Assembly (NCBI GenBank): GCA_024742405.1
Contig: JANSYP010000001.1
Coordinates: 434,001 to 498,000 of the forward strand
DNA length: 64,000 bases
Reading direction: 5' to 3'
Source of the DNA: Paracoccaceae bacterium
GTDB taxonomy: Bacteria > Pseudomonadota > Alphaproteobacteria > Rhodobacterales > Rhodobacteraceae
Positions 46,923 to 54,582 of the stretch are shown piece after piece (position 1 is the stretch's first letter; every line of letters begins with the position of its first letter). The position numbers and the translations under genes are program-made. The notes beneath the pieces are model-generated. The model did no database searches, was not told the DNA's origin, and was given only the letters and a program-made list of their open reading frames with translations.

Positions 46923-48086
46923 ATGAACGCACCGGTGAAAATCGAAGAGCTTGAGGTCGGCTTTGACGTGCCCGCAACCGTGGGCATGGACGAAAGCGAG
47001 ATCCAGACGCCATGTCTCGTCCTCGATCTCGACGCGCTTGAGCGCAACATCAAGAAGATGGGCGACTATGCCAAGGCGCACGGCATGCGCCATCGCGTGC
47101 ATGGAAAGATGCACAAATCCGTCGATGTCGCGAAGCTCCAGGAAGAACTGGGCGGGTCGGTCGGCGTCTGCTGCCAGAAAGTGTCGGAGGCCGAAGTGTT
47201 TGCCCGCGGCGGCATCAAGGACGTGCTGGTGAGCAATCAGGTCACCCAACCGGCCAAGATCGACCGGCTGGCACGGATGCCCAAGCTCGGCGCGCGCACG
47301 ATCTGCTGCGTCGATGACATGGACAACATCCCCAACCTGTCGGCTGCCGCCGTCAAGCATGGCACGGAGATCGAGTGCCTTGTGGAGATCGACTGCGGCG
47401 CGGGCCGCTGCGGTGTGACCACGACGCCCGAGGTCGTGGCGCTGGCCAAGGCCATCGATGCGGCGGACAATCTGAAATTCGCCGGCATCCAGGCTTACCA
47501 AGGCGCGATGCAGCACATCGACAGCTATGAGGAGCGCAAGGGCAAGACCGACATCGCCATCGCCATGGTCCGCGAGGCCATCGACGCGTTGAAGGCCGAA
47601 GGGCTGGAATGCGACATCGTCGGCGGCGGTGGCACTGGCAGCTACTATTTCGAAAGTAACTCGGGCGTTTTCAACGAGTTGCAGTGCGGCTCCTATGCGT
47701 TCATGGATGCCGACTATGGCCGTATCCATGACAAGGATGGCAACCGGATCGACCATGGCGAGTGGGAAAACGCGCTCTTCCTGCTGACCAGTGTCATGTC
47801 CCACGCCAAGCCGCAAAAAGCGATCTGCGACGCCGGCCTCAAGGCCCAGTCCGTCGATAGCGGTCTGCCGTTCATCTATGGCCGCGACGATGTGAAATAC
47901 GTCAAATGCTCGGACGAGCATGGGGTCATCGAGGATCTGGGCGGCGTGCTCAAGGTCAATGAAAAACTCAAGCTGGTACCCGGTCACTGCGACCCGACCT
48001 GCAACGTGCATGACTGGTATGTCGGCGTGCGCAACGGCAAGGTCGAGACGATCTGGCCGGTCTCGGCACGCGGCAAAGCGTACTGA
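46923..48086 (+). CDS. bhcC: beta-Hydroxyaspartate aldolase (BhcC)
   Basis: Joins glycine and glyoxylate to (2R,3S)-beta-hydroxyaspartate, the carbon-carbon bond-forming step of the cycle. The 387-residue protein is a fold-type III PLP enzyme of the D-threonine aldolase/DSD1 family: TPCLVLDLDALERNIKKM, PLP lysine in RVHGKMHKSVDVAK, CLVEIDCGAGRCGV, GIQAYQGAMQH and IVGGGGTGSYYF. The C-terminal beta domain holds the metal-site region VPGHCDPTCNVHDWYVGVR with His and Cys. ATG at 46923 follows GGGAG. A hairpin terminator follows before bhcD. Confidence 0.94.
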   Translation: MNAPVKIEELEVGFDVPATVGMDESEIQTPCLVLDLDALERNIKKMGDYAKAHGMRHRVHGKMHKSVDVAKLQEELGGSVGVCCQKVSEAEVFARGGIKDVLVSNQVTQPAKIDRLARMPKLGARTICCVDDMDNIPNLSAAAVKHGTEIECLVEIDCGAGRCGVTTTPEVVALAKAIDAADNLKFAGIQAYQGAMQHIDSYEERKGKTDIAIAMVREAIDALKAEGLECDIVGGGGTGSYYFESNSGVFNELQCGSYAFMDADYGRIHDKDGNRIDHGEWENALFLLTSVMSHAKPQKAICDAGLKAQSVDSGLPFIYGRDDVKYVKCSDEHGVIEDLGGVLKVNEKLKLVPGHCDPTCNVHDWYVGVRNGKVETIWPVSARGKAY

Positions 48087-48104
48087 ACCTTCGGGCAACG
48101 CACG

Positions 48105-48140
48105 AAAACGGCGGCCCGGGGGCAGTTCCGGGCCGTTTTT
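48105..48140 (+). terminator. Terminator-like hairpin inside the bhc operon (bhcC-bhcD)
   Basis: GGCCCGG (48113-48119) pairs with CCGGGCC (48128-48134). The stem is extended by AAAAC (48105-48109) pairing with GTTTT after a 3-base bulge, and is followed by TTTTT. It lies 18 bp after the bhcC stop and 18 bp before the bhcD ATG, in the position of an intrinsic terminator or RNase-blocking hairpin that would lower bhcD relative to bhcABC. Confidence 0.75.
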
Positions 48141-48158
48141 CAATCAGGGGGAGCAGAG

Positions 48159-49157
48159 ATGTTGAACAAGGTAGACGGCGGTGCCGCGACCATTCTGATG
48201 GTGGGCGAAGACGCGTGCCAGAAAACCGTGGGGCCGGCCGAAGCCTTCGACGCGGTTGAGCAGGTTTTTGCCGCAATGGCATCGGGCGATGCATGGAATT
48301 TTCCGGTCGTGCGCGAAAATCTCGGACATGCCGATGCGGTCTACGGGTTCAAGTCGGGTTTTGACCGCGCAGGTCTGAATCTGGGTGTGAAGTCCGGCGG
48401 CTACTGGCCCGGAAACATGGACAAGGGCCTGACCAACCACCAGTCCACGGTGATGCTGTTCGACCCCGATACCGGGCGCCTCTCGGCGCTGGTGGGCGGC
48501 AACTACCTGACCGCCGTCCGCACCGCGGCCTCATCGTCGGTCTCGATCGCCCATCTGGCGCGCAAAGACGCCAAGGTGCTCGGCATGATCGGCGCGGGAC
48601 ATCAGGCTGGCTTCCAGCTCCGTGCCGCTGCCAGACAGCGCGATTTCGAGCGCGTGGTGGCCTGGAACCCCCATCCCGACATGCTGCCCAAGCTTGGCGC
48701 CGTGGCCGAAGAGCTTGGCCTGCCCTTTGAGGCGGTGAGCGCAGAAGATGTTGGTGCGCAGGCGGATGTCATCATCACCATCACCTCGGCCTTTGAGCCG
48801 CTGATGATGCGCGATTGGGTCAAGGCGGGCACGCATATCGCCTGCATGGGCACCGACACCAAGGGCAAGCAGGAAGTTGACCCGGCGTTGGTCGCGGCGG
48901 CACGCGTCTTCACCGACGAGATCGCGCAATCTGTCAGCATCGGCGAAACGCAGCATGCCGTTGGAGCTGGCCTGATCGGCGAGGGTGACATCACCCCCAT
49001 CGGTGCGGTCATCAACGGTACTGCAGAAGGCCGCCAGAGCGATGATCAGATCACGCTTTTCGACGGGACCGGTGTCGGCCTGCAGGATCTGGCCGTGGCA
49101 GCTGTCGCCGCCGAGAAGGCGCAGGCGGAGGGGCTTGCCGGGGAAGTGACGCTCTAG
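48159..49157 (+). CDS. bhcD: Iminosuccinate reductase (BhcD)
   Basis: Reduces iminosuccinate to L-aspartate with NAD(P)H, closing the beta-hydroxyaspartate cycle and regenerating the amino donor of BhcA. The 332-residue protein belongs to the ornithine cyclodeaminase/mu-crystallin family: LNLGVKSGGYWPGN (substrate lysine region), GGNYLTAVRTAASSSVSIAHLA, Rossmann loop LGMIGAGHQAGFQLRA and CMGTDTKGKQEVDP. GGGGGAG lies 6-8 bases before the ATG. It is last in the operon, after an internal hairpin. Alone it could be any OCD-family imine reductase; context makes the call. Confidence 0.93.
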   Translation: MLNKVDGGAATILMVGEDACQKTVGPAEAFDAVEQVFAAMASGDAWNFPVVRENLGHADAVYGFKSGFDRAGLNLGVKSGGYWPGNMDKGLTNHQSTVMLFDPDTGRLSALVGGNYLTAVRTAASSSVSIAHLARKDAKVLGMIGAGHQAGFQLRAAARQRDFERVVAWNPHPDMLPKLGAVAEELGLPFEAVSAEDVGAQADVIITITSAFEPLMMRDWVKAGTHIACMGTDTKGKQEVDPALVAAARVFTDEIAQSVSIGETQHAVGAGLIGEGDITPIGAVINGTAEGRQSDDQITLFDGTGVGLQDLAVAAVAAEKAQAEGLAGEVTL

Positions 49158-49184
49158 GCGTATCCCATCCGACCGTTTACACCC

Positions 49185-49207
49185 GTCCCGCCTGCGCGGG
49201 GCGGGAC
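49185..49207 (+). terminator. Hairpin after bhcD, possible terminator
   Basis: GTCCCGCC (49185-49192) pairs perfectly with GGCGGGAC (49200-49207) over a 7-base loop, 27 bp after the bhcD stop. No T-run follows, so it may act as a 3' stabiliser or with Rho. Confidence 0.5.
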
Positions 49208-49684
49208 CTCGCCGCCTAACATCGAACCCCGTACTCGGTGACGAAGTATAGGGGGCAGCTCGGGCTGGGGGGGCAGGCAGCATTTCGAGTTCGTCTTGCA
49301 GTCCGCTCAACTTGGCGCCGGCGATCTCAACCAACCTCCGCGTTCATTAAAGTATTTGCGCTCAGACCTTCATGAGCCGCACAACAGCGTCGGCGCTTTC
49401 ATAATCCTCGCGCGATACCGCTGTGATTTCCGCGCCGAAACTGTAAGCCGAGGCAAGGCGCCCGGGTTTACCGGACGCGCAAATCGCGCATCCTTGCGCA
49501 ATTGGCGCGAAACCCGTCGGCCTTGCCGGGCGGGATCGTATTCATCCTATCAGGGAAGTTATGTGGGGTGCCGACACGCTCGCTCCTCCAGGCGGCAGTG
49601 ATCCGCCACGGAGTCCGACGCGGCAGCACTGTCTGGGAGCGGACTCAGGACGCGCCGCAACTGCTGAGCGTCCGAGATCCCGCC

Positions 49685-49710
49685 AAAAAACAAGACGCCC
49701 GGCCAGGCGT
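49685..49710 (-). terminator. Intrinsic terminator of the GST-dtd-kinase operon
   Basis: Read leftward, ACGCC-TGGCCG-GGCGT forms a short stem, followed by CTTG and six T. It begins 11 bp past the GST stop. Confidence 0.6.
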
Positions 49711-49720
49711 TTGGGCAGAC

Positions 49721-50431
49721 TCACTTTGGTGCCGGATTACCCCAGTGAGCGCGCGCGGGCTGTGCGCGCGCGAAACCATCGAATGCCCCGAGCAAATTTT
49801 CAAACCATCGCGCTAAGGCGCTGTCTGCAGAATACAGTCGTCGTGGGCTGGCAACACGCGCCCATTGGAGCGCTCCGAAGACGATGTAATCGCCATAGCC
49901 CGGGGACGCGCCACCCAGATAGTCGACCTCGGCGAGTGTGCTTTGCAGCGGCTGGAGCAGGGGCTTCAGCTCTGCGATTGCCGCGTCGGGGTCGCCGCAG
50001 AACTCTGCCAAGCTTTGCCCGAATTTTCGTTTCGTCCGTTCCAGGTAATAGGCTTGGTCTTCGCGCGCGAGCATCGGGAACTGGTCCAGTGCGACAGCGC
50101 GAAAGATCACGGGATGGACGGTCAAGGTGATCCAATGGTCGAGAAACCGGGCCTTCGCCTTGTCGCCCGGACCATCAAAAAACGGCGATTCGGGATAGGT
50201 TGCCTCCAGATATTCGGAGATGTCCCAGGACTCGCCGAGCCACAGATCGCCTTCGACAAGGACCGGGACCGTGCCGCCGCCGGAGCGTGTGATGCGCGCT
50301 TTTTCCACCGCCCGCCAGGGCACCGCCTCAAAGGAAAGCCCCTTGTGCGCGAGCGCCATGCGGGTCCGCCAGCAATAGGGGCTTGGACGAAAAGAGTCCT
50401 CTGCCCCTCCGATCTCATACAGCCGGCGCAT
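49721..50431 (-). CDS. Glutathione S-transferase family protein
   Basis: A 236-residue protein with an N-terminal thioredoxin-like domain ([21 protein letters not shown]), [26 protein letters not shown], which holds the glutathione-binding ES-type block, and an all-helical C-terminal domain. The residue at the glutathione thiol position appears to be the Cys/Ser region SPYC, as in beta/omega-like classes. Substrate unknown. Its start overlaps dtd by 17 bp, placing it last in a PfkB-dtd-GST operon. Confidence 0.9.
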   Translation of the reverse strand: MRRLYEIGGAEDSFRPSPYCWRTRMALAHKGLSFEAVPWRAVEKARITRSGGGTVPVLVEGDLWLGESWDISEYLEATYPESPFFDGPGDKAKARFLDHWITLTVHPVIFRAVALDQFPMLAREDQAYYLERTKRKFGQSLAEFCGDPDAAIAELKPLLQPLQSTLAEVDYLGGASPGYGDYIVFGALQWARVASPRRLYSADSALARWFENLLGAFDGFARAQPARAHWGNPAPK

Positions 50432-50867
50432 CGCTGTCCAGCCAGATCGTCACCGGTCCATCATTGATCAGGCTGACGGCCATATCCGCGCCAAAGCGCC
50501 CGGTGGCCACGGGTACGCCGAGCAATGCCAGCTCGCGCGCGAAGGCCTCATAGAGCGCTTCGCCCTCCGTCGGCGCGGCGGCAGCCGAAAAGCCAGGTCG
50601 GTTACCCCGGCGCGTGTCGGCTGCGAGGGTGAATTGGCTGACGACCAGAGCAGCACCGCGCGTATCGAGGAGAGCGCGGTTCATCTTGCCCGCATCGTCG
50701 GGGAATATCCGCAGTTTCGCCACCTTTGCGGCGAGGACACCCGCGGTCTCGGCGGTGTCGTCGCGCATCGCGCAGACCAAGGTCAGCAGACCGGGCCCGA
50801 TCTCGCCGATCACGGCCCCTTCGACACTGACGGACGCGCGGCTGACCCGTTGCAGCAGGACGCGCAT
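50415..50867 (-). CDS. dtd: D-aminoacyl-tRNA deacylase
   Basis: Removes D-amino acids (and glycine mis-charged to tRNA-Ala) from tRNA. The 150 residues have [26 protein letters not shown], the catalytic [16 protein letters not shown] and the cross-subunit [11 protein letters not shown] motif with the Gly-cisPro pair of the family. Length is standard. It overlaps the kinase stop by one base (TGATG) and the GST start by 17 bp. Confidence 0.96.
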   Translation of the reverse strand: MRVLLQRVSRASVSVEGAVIGEIGPGLLTLVCAMRDDTAETAGVLAAKVAKLRIFPDDAGKMNRALLDTRGAALVVSQFTLAADTRRGNRPGFSAAAAPTEGEALYEAFARELALLGVPVATGRFGADMAVSLINDGPVTIWLDSDAPAV

Positions 50868-51790
50868 CAGGCCAGTTCCCGCTCCCAGGGCGGGTCTGCC
50901 CCTTCGCGCGACACGGTGACCGCGGCGGCGCGGCTGGCATATCCGAGCGCGTCGGTCAGGCGGTCTTGCGACAGCTCCGCCAGACCCGCGTGGCTGAGCG
51001 CACCGGCCCGGTACAATGCCGCGAGGAAAGCGCCGTTGAACGTGTCGCCCGCACCGACGGTATCGACGACCTCGACCCGGCGCGCGGACGCGACCGTGAC
51101 ACCGGAGGCGGTGACCGCGCGCACACCCTTGGCGCCTTCGGTCACGCAGACGATTCCTGGTCCACGGGCGCGCAGCCCGTGGGCGAGGTCTTCGAGCTCA
51201 CCGGACCCCATGATCCAGTGCAGGTCCTCGTCGGATACCTTGACGATCGCGGCCTGCGCCAGAAGCCGGTCCAGCCGCGCGCGATACGCGGCTTCGTCGC
51301 TGATGAACCCGGGGCGGATGTTGGGGTCGACCATCACTGGACGGCGCGGGGCTTCGCGCAGCAGCAACGTCTCGTAGGTCGTTGCCGCGGGTTCCACCAT
51401 CAGTGAGATGCCGCCGAAGAACAGGGCCGAGACGTCGTCGGGCAGCGCAGGCAGAGCGTCGGTCCCCAGCATCCGTCCCGCAGTGTTCTCGTCATAGAAA
51501 GCGTAGCGGGCCTGCCCGTCGGTGAGCGTGACAAAGGCGAGTGTCGTCGGACGGTCGCTGCGCGCGGCAAGGGCGATGTCCACGCCGCTTCCGGCCAGGT
51601 AGGCCGCAAGTTGAGCGCCGAAAAGATCTCGCGATAGTCCGGTAAACAACCCCGCCGGCACACCGAGCCGGCCGAGCGTCACCGCCGTGTTGAAGACCGA
51701 CCCGCCCGGAAAGGGCTGGAAGCAGTCACTTCCCCCTGCCGTCTGCCGCGGCAACATATCGATGAGCGCTTCACCGCAACATAAGATCAT
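50867..51790 (-). CDS. PfkB-family sugar kinase (fructokinase-like)
   Basis: A ribokinase-fold kinase of 307 residues: [14 protein letters not shown] at the start, [18 protein letters not shown] (the sugar-binding GG motif), and the ATP/catalytic [17 protein letters not shown] with the general base aspartate. It most resembles fructokinases (ScrK type), but the substrate cannot be fixed by sequence alone. First gene of an operon with dtd and GST. Confidence 0.88.
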   Translation of the reverse strand: MILCCGEALIDMLPRQTAGGSDCFQPFPGGSVFNTAVTLGRLGVPAGLFTGLSRDLFGAQLAAYLAGSGVDIALAARSDRPTTLAFVTLTDGQARYAFYDENTAGRMLGTDALPALPDDVSALFFGGISLMVEPAATTYETLLLREAPRRPVMVDPNIRPGFISDEAAYRARLDRLLAQAAIVKVSDEDLHWIMGSGELEDLAHGLRARGPGIVCVTEGAKGVRAVTASGVTVASARRVEVVDTVGAGDTFNGAFLAALYRAGALSHAGLAELSQDRLTDALGYASRAAAVTVSREGADPPWERELA

Positions 51791-51858
51791 GGCGTGTCCC
51801 CCCAGCCCGGACCATTGACCGGTGCAGCCGGTCTACGCAACAGCGCGATGACGGGCTG

Positions 51859-52491
51859 TCAGTCGCGGAAGCTGCGGCTTTCCTTGATCTGGTCCCAGGC
51901 CCAGACGACCTCTTGCAGGCGTTCCTCGTCAGAGCGGTCGCCGCCGTTCATGTCCGGATGAAGAACCTTGATCAAGGCCTTGTATTGCTTTCGGATCTCG
52001 ATCTTGGTCCAGTGATCTCGGGCTTCGAGAATTTCCAGGGCGCGCCGCTCGGTCGGGGGCAGGCGGCGGGTGCCGGTGATCGATTTGCCGGGGTTTTGTG
52101 TGGCGTTTTCGCCCAACACTTGATGGGCGTCGTCCACTCCCAGCCGTGCCCATGCGCGCTGCTCAGGGTCGTTGCCTTTCAGCGGTTTGGTCTGGCGCTC
52201 CCAAACGCGGTCCTTGTCGAGCTGAGCCTGCATCTCCTCCTCGGTGGCGCCGTTGAAGAAGTTCCACTTCAGATTGTACTCGCGCACGTGATCCTTGCAG
52301 AACCACAGGAACTCATCGAGGTGGTCCGGTGAACGCGGGGCGCGGTACTGGCCCTGTTCGGTGCAACCTTCGTGGTCGCATTGCCGCGTCGATGTTTCGA
52401 ATGCGCCGGACATACCGCGGCGGCCGCGGGTCTTCTTTTTCTTCGCCGACGATACCGACATGTCGAACCCGAAAGGGTCGTTTTTGGCCAT
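51859..52491 (-). CDS. J-domain protein
   Basis: A 210-residue DnaJ-type co-chaperone. An N-terminal part (MAKNDPFGFDMSVSSAKKKKTRGRRG) and a Cys/His cluster (CDHEGCTEQGQYRAP…FCKDHV) suggest a metal-binding module. The C-terminal third is a J domain (WTKIEIRKQYKALIKVLHPDMN) with the HPD tripeptide that stimulates Hsp70. The ATG at 52491 follows AAAGGTGAT. Homologues often lie beside bolA and cobS in rhizobia; here bolA is divergent from it and cobT is 18 kb away. Confidence 0.9.
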   Translation of the reverse strand: MAKNDPFGFDMSVSSAKKKKTRGRRGMSGAFETSTRQCDHEGCTEQGQYRAPRSPDHLDEFLWFCKDHVREYNLKWNFFNGATEEEMQAQLDKDRVWERQTKPLKGNDPEQRAWARLGVDDAHQVLGENATQNPGKSITGTRRLPPTERRALEILEARDHWTKIEIRKQYKALIKVLHPDMNGGDRSDEERLQEVVWAWDQIKESRSFRD

Positions 52492-52590
52492 GGGATCACC
52501 TTTCCGACTCGAGCCTCGCGCGGTAGCCTGCAACAAGGACGCGAAACATTAACCGTTCCTGCGCAAAGAAAAAGAGGGTTTGGGCGAAAA

Positions 52591-52848
52591 ATGGGTGTTG
52601 CCGCAGAAATTCATCAAACCCTCGAGCAGGCCTTCGCGCCGCGAGAGTTGTCCGTGCATGATGATAGCGAAGCTCACCGCGGCCATGCGGGGTATCAGGA
52701 AGGCGGCGAAAGCCATTTCCAGGTAAAGATCCGTGCACCGGCGTTCGACGGGATGAGCCGACTTGCACGTCATCGAGCTGTCCACGAAGCGCTCGGGCGC
52801 GACCTGGTGGGCCGCATTCATGCGCTTGAGCTCGATATAGACGGCTGA
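52591..52848 (+). CDS. BolA family protein
   Basis: An 85-residue protein with the BolA fold: IHQTLEQAFAPRELSVHDDSEAHRGH, then HFQVKIRAPAFDGMSRLARHRAVHEALG, cut here at FDGMSRLARHRAVHEAL, and the end RIHALELDI. BolA proteins partner monothiol glutaredoxins in iron-sulfur handling; the ligand His of the H-x-x-x-H-x region is visible. ATG at 52591 gives the normal length; the frame is open upstream. Divergent from the J-domain gene over 99 bp. Confidence 0.92.
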   Translation: MGVAAEIHQTLEQAFAPRELSVHDDSEAHRGHAGYQEGGESHFQVKIRAPAFDGMSRLARHRAVHEALGRDLVGRIHALELDIDG

Positions 52849-52869
52849 CGTGAAGCCTGAATCCGGGGG

Positions 52870-53238
52870 CTAGCTTTCGGCGCGCGCAGGGGCGGGCGCA
52901 GCTTTGTCTGCGGCCTCTGTTAGACCGGGTTCCGGCGCCGTGTCCGGGCTACGGTCTTCGAGCAGGCGCAGCGTCTCTTTCGCTGGGGCTTCTTCATCTG
53001 CCGCGTTCGCCTGGCGACGGAAAACCAGCAGTGTCTGGTACACCGTTTTGCTGCCCGTGAGGCCCTGACGTTCGGTACTGGGCAGGGTTTCGGCGCGCAG
53101 AAACTCCCAGCCCGTCCCGGCCTCGTCGTTCAGGCTCATCTCGATCGCGGCGGCAAAGCGCTGCTCGGGCGATTTTGCGCCCTTTTCCTTCTTCCCCTTG
53201 GTCGGGGCCGGCACCACCCGGTATTCGTATCGTGTCAT
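52870..53238 (-). CDS. DUF4177-like small protein
   Basis: A 122-residue protein starting MTRYEYRVVPAP, then a Lys-rich segment and LNDEAGTGWEFLRAETLP, the pattern of DUF4177 proteins (a short beta-strand, then G-W-E/Q-L). The following SKTVYQTLLVFRR strand completes the domain; the last 45 residues are Ala/Glu/Pro-rich and probably unstructured. No function known. Convergent with bolA, 21 bp between stops. Confidence 0.75.
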   Translation of the reverse strand: MTRYEYRVVPAPTKGKKEKGAKSPEQRFAAAIEMSLNDEAGTGWEFLRAETLPSTERQGLTGSKTVYQTLLVFRRQANAADEEAPAKETLRLLEDRSPDTAPEPGLTEAADKAAPAPARAES

Positions 53239-53356
53239 TGCCGCGTCTCCTGTTGCCCCTGCCTAGCCGACATTGGCCCGGCACCCTAGCCCCGATGGCT
53301 TTTGACAGTCCAGCACACCCGTGGAACAGTCGCCGTGAGGCAACAGGAGAGCAAGA

Positions 53357-53746
53357 ATGGACCAGGCAGTTCGCGCCGTGACCCTGGCGGCGGCGCTTGT
53401 GGCGGTGGCAGCGTGTGACCTAGGGCAGCGCGCCGATGAACAGGCTCTGATCGCGCAGTTCGACCTGATCGGGTCGCGCGACGGGTTCGTTTCGGCAGCG
53501 GTGGGTCCGCAATGGCGCAGCGACGAGATCACGGTACGTTTCAGCGAAGACGGAACATTGCGCGGCGACATCAACGGTGTGCCGGTGACCGGACAATGGG
53601 AGTGGCGCGACGATGAGGTCTGTACCGCGTTCCGTGTCTCCGACGCGGGCGGCTCGGGCTGCTCACAGGTCGGTATCAAACCCGGAGAATTGCTGGTGAT
53701 TCCGCGGTCGGGCGAAGGCGCTCCCTATACCTACACTGAAGTCTGA
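53357..53746 (+). CDS. Small putative lipoprotein
   Basis: A 129-residue protein with an N-terminal signal ending in the lipobox VAAC (Cys20). The mature part has WRSDEITVRFSEDGTLRGDINGVPVTGQWEWRDDEVC, cut here at FSEDGTLRGDINGVPVTGQW, a compact beta pattern. Two later Cys may form a disulfide. CAGGAGAG lies before the ATG. Similar in size and plan to the next lipoprotein gene; function unknown. Confidence 0.8.
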   Translation: MDQAVRAVTLAAALVAVAACDLGQRADEQALIAQFDLIGSRDGFVSAAVGPQWRSDEITVRFSEDGTLRGDINGVPVTGQWEWRDDEVCTAFRVSDAGGSGCSQVGIKPGELLVIPRSGEGAPYTYTEV

Positions 53747-53880
53747 TTTTAGCGGCAGCCCGACTTTTGAGCAGGGTTTCGAGGGTGCTTGAGAGACCCT
53801 GCAGGGTCCTCGTCAAGCTGCCGTAACCGGATCGAAACCCGCGTCAGGGCACAAGAGGGCAGTTTCATTAAGGGATTGCC

Positions 53881-54261
53881 ATGCTGCGCCTGATCCTCTG
53901 TGCGACCGTTGCGGCGCTTGTCTTGTCCGCCTGTTCGCCGCTCCCACGGGAGACCGCACGCGAATCCGGCCTCCGGCCGAGCGGCTTCGACGTGATCCGC
54001 AACGAGCGGCAATTCGTCGACCGGGTCGTCGGAGAGACGCTTCTGGGCTCCGGGCTGAAGGTCGATGTGCATCCGGGCGGCACGATGTCCGGCGTCTATC
54101 TGTCAGAGCGTTTCGATGGCACCTGGGCCTTTCTCGATGGCACGCTGTGCACTTCGCTGCGCGGCGATGTTCATGACTCCCGCGACCGGACCTGTTGGTG
54201 GGTGGCCACCGATGAGGAGGGCATCAGGCTCTTTCCTGCCCCCTATCCGCTCGACGATTAA
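53881..54261 (+). CDS. Small putative lipoprotein
   Basis: A 126-residue protein with lipobox LSAC (Cys18). The mature part contains VGETLLGSGLKVDVHPGGTMSGVYLSERFDGTWAFLDGTLC, whose strand order (GGTMSG, then a G-T-W strand, then DGTLC) parallels the neighbour at 53357, so the two may be distant paralogues. The mature protein has at least two more Cys. No function recognised. Confidence 0.78.
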   Translation: MLRLILCATVAALVLSACSPLPRETARESGLRPSGFDVIRNERQFVDRVVGETLLGSGLKVDVHPGGTMSGVYLSERFDGTWAFLDGTLCTSLRGDVHDSRDRTCWWVATDEEGIRLFPAPYPLDD

Positions 54262-54369
54262 GCCGCTTCCGTCTGTCTTGGCGGGTCCTTGCGACCTTGA
54301 GGGGAGGGCCCCGCGCCGCGCGCTGGCCAAGCGCGGCACGTTCGCTGTCATTGAACAGTCCGGACGCTT

Positions 54370-54582
54370 CTATGCGTCCTCGTCGTGGGCCTGATTGGCC
54401 GGAAACAGCCGCGCGAGCAGCGTTTCGGTAAAGCTCAGCACCAGAAACGCAGTCACAAGCAGAACCAGAAAGCGAAACTCCCAGAACAACGTTCCCCGCA
54501 GCAGGGTAATCTCCGAATAGGCCCAGAGCGTCGCGGCAATGGCGGCCAGGGCGAGCGCAGGAGGCAGCAGCCGGCGGATCAT
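54370..54582 (-). CDS. Small two-TM membrane protein
   Basis: A 70-residue protein with two hydrophobic helices (about 5-22 and 34-58) and a short acidic C-terminus (HDEDA). It is the last gene of the Rieske/ferric-reductase-like operon, its start overlapping the 259-residue gene by 4 bp. Probably a small structural subunit of that membrane complex. Not a named family. Confidence 0.75.
   Translation of the reverse strand: MIRRLLPPALALAAIAATLWAYSEITLLRGTLFWEFRFLVLLVTAFLVLSFTETLLARLFPANQAHDEDA

Larger units (their letters stand above)
49158..49720. other. 563-bp non-coding gap with possible gene remnant
   Basis: No full gene is visible. On the minus strand, between about 49371 and 49545, one frame without a start codon reads like a protein C-terminus (…SFGAEITAVSREDYESADAVV… to a TGA), which might be a remnant of a lost gene; the family is not recognised. 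A hairpin lies just after bhcD at the left end and a leftward terminator at the right end. Confidence 0.4.

Noticed and set aside
49561-50130. 189-residue plus-strand frame after bhcD
   Set aside because: Arg/Ser-rich composition without domain; it overlaps the 3' part of the GST gene on the other strand.
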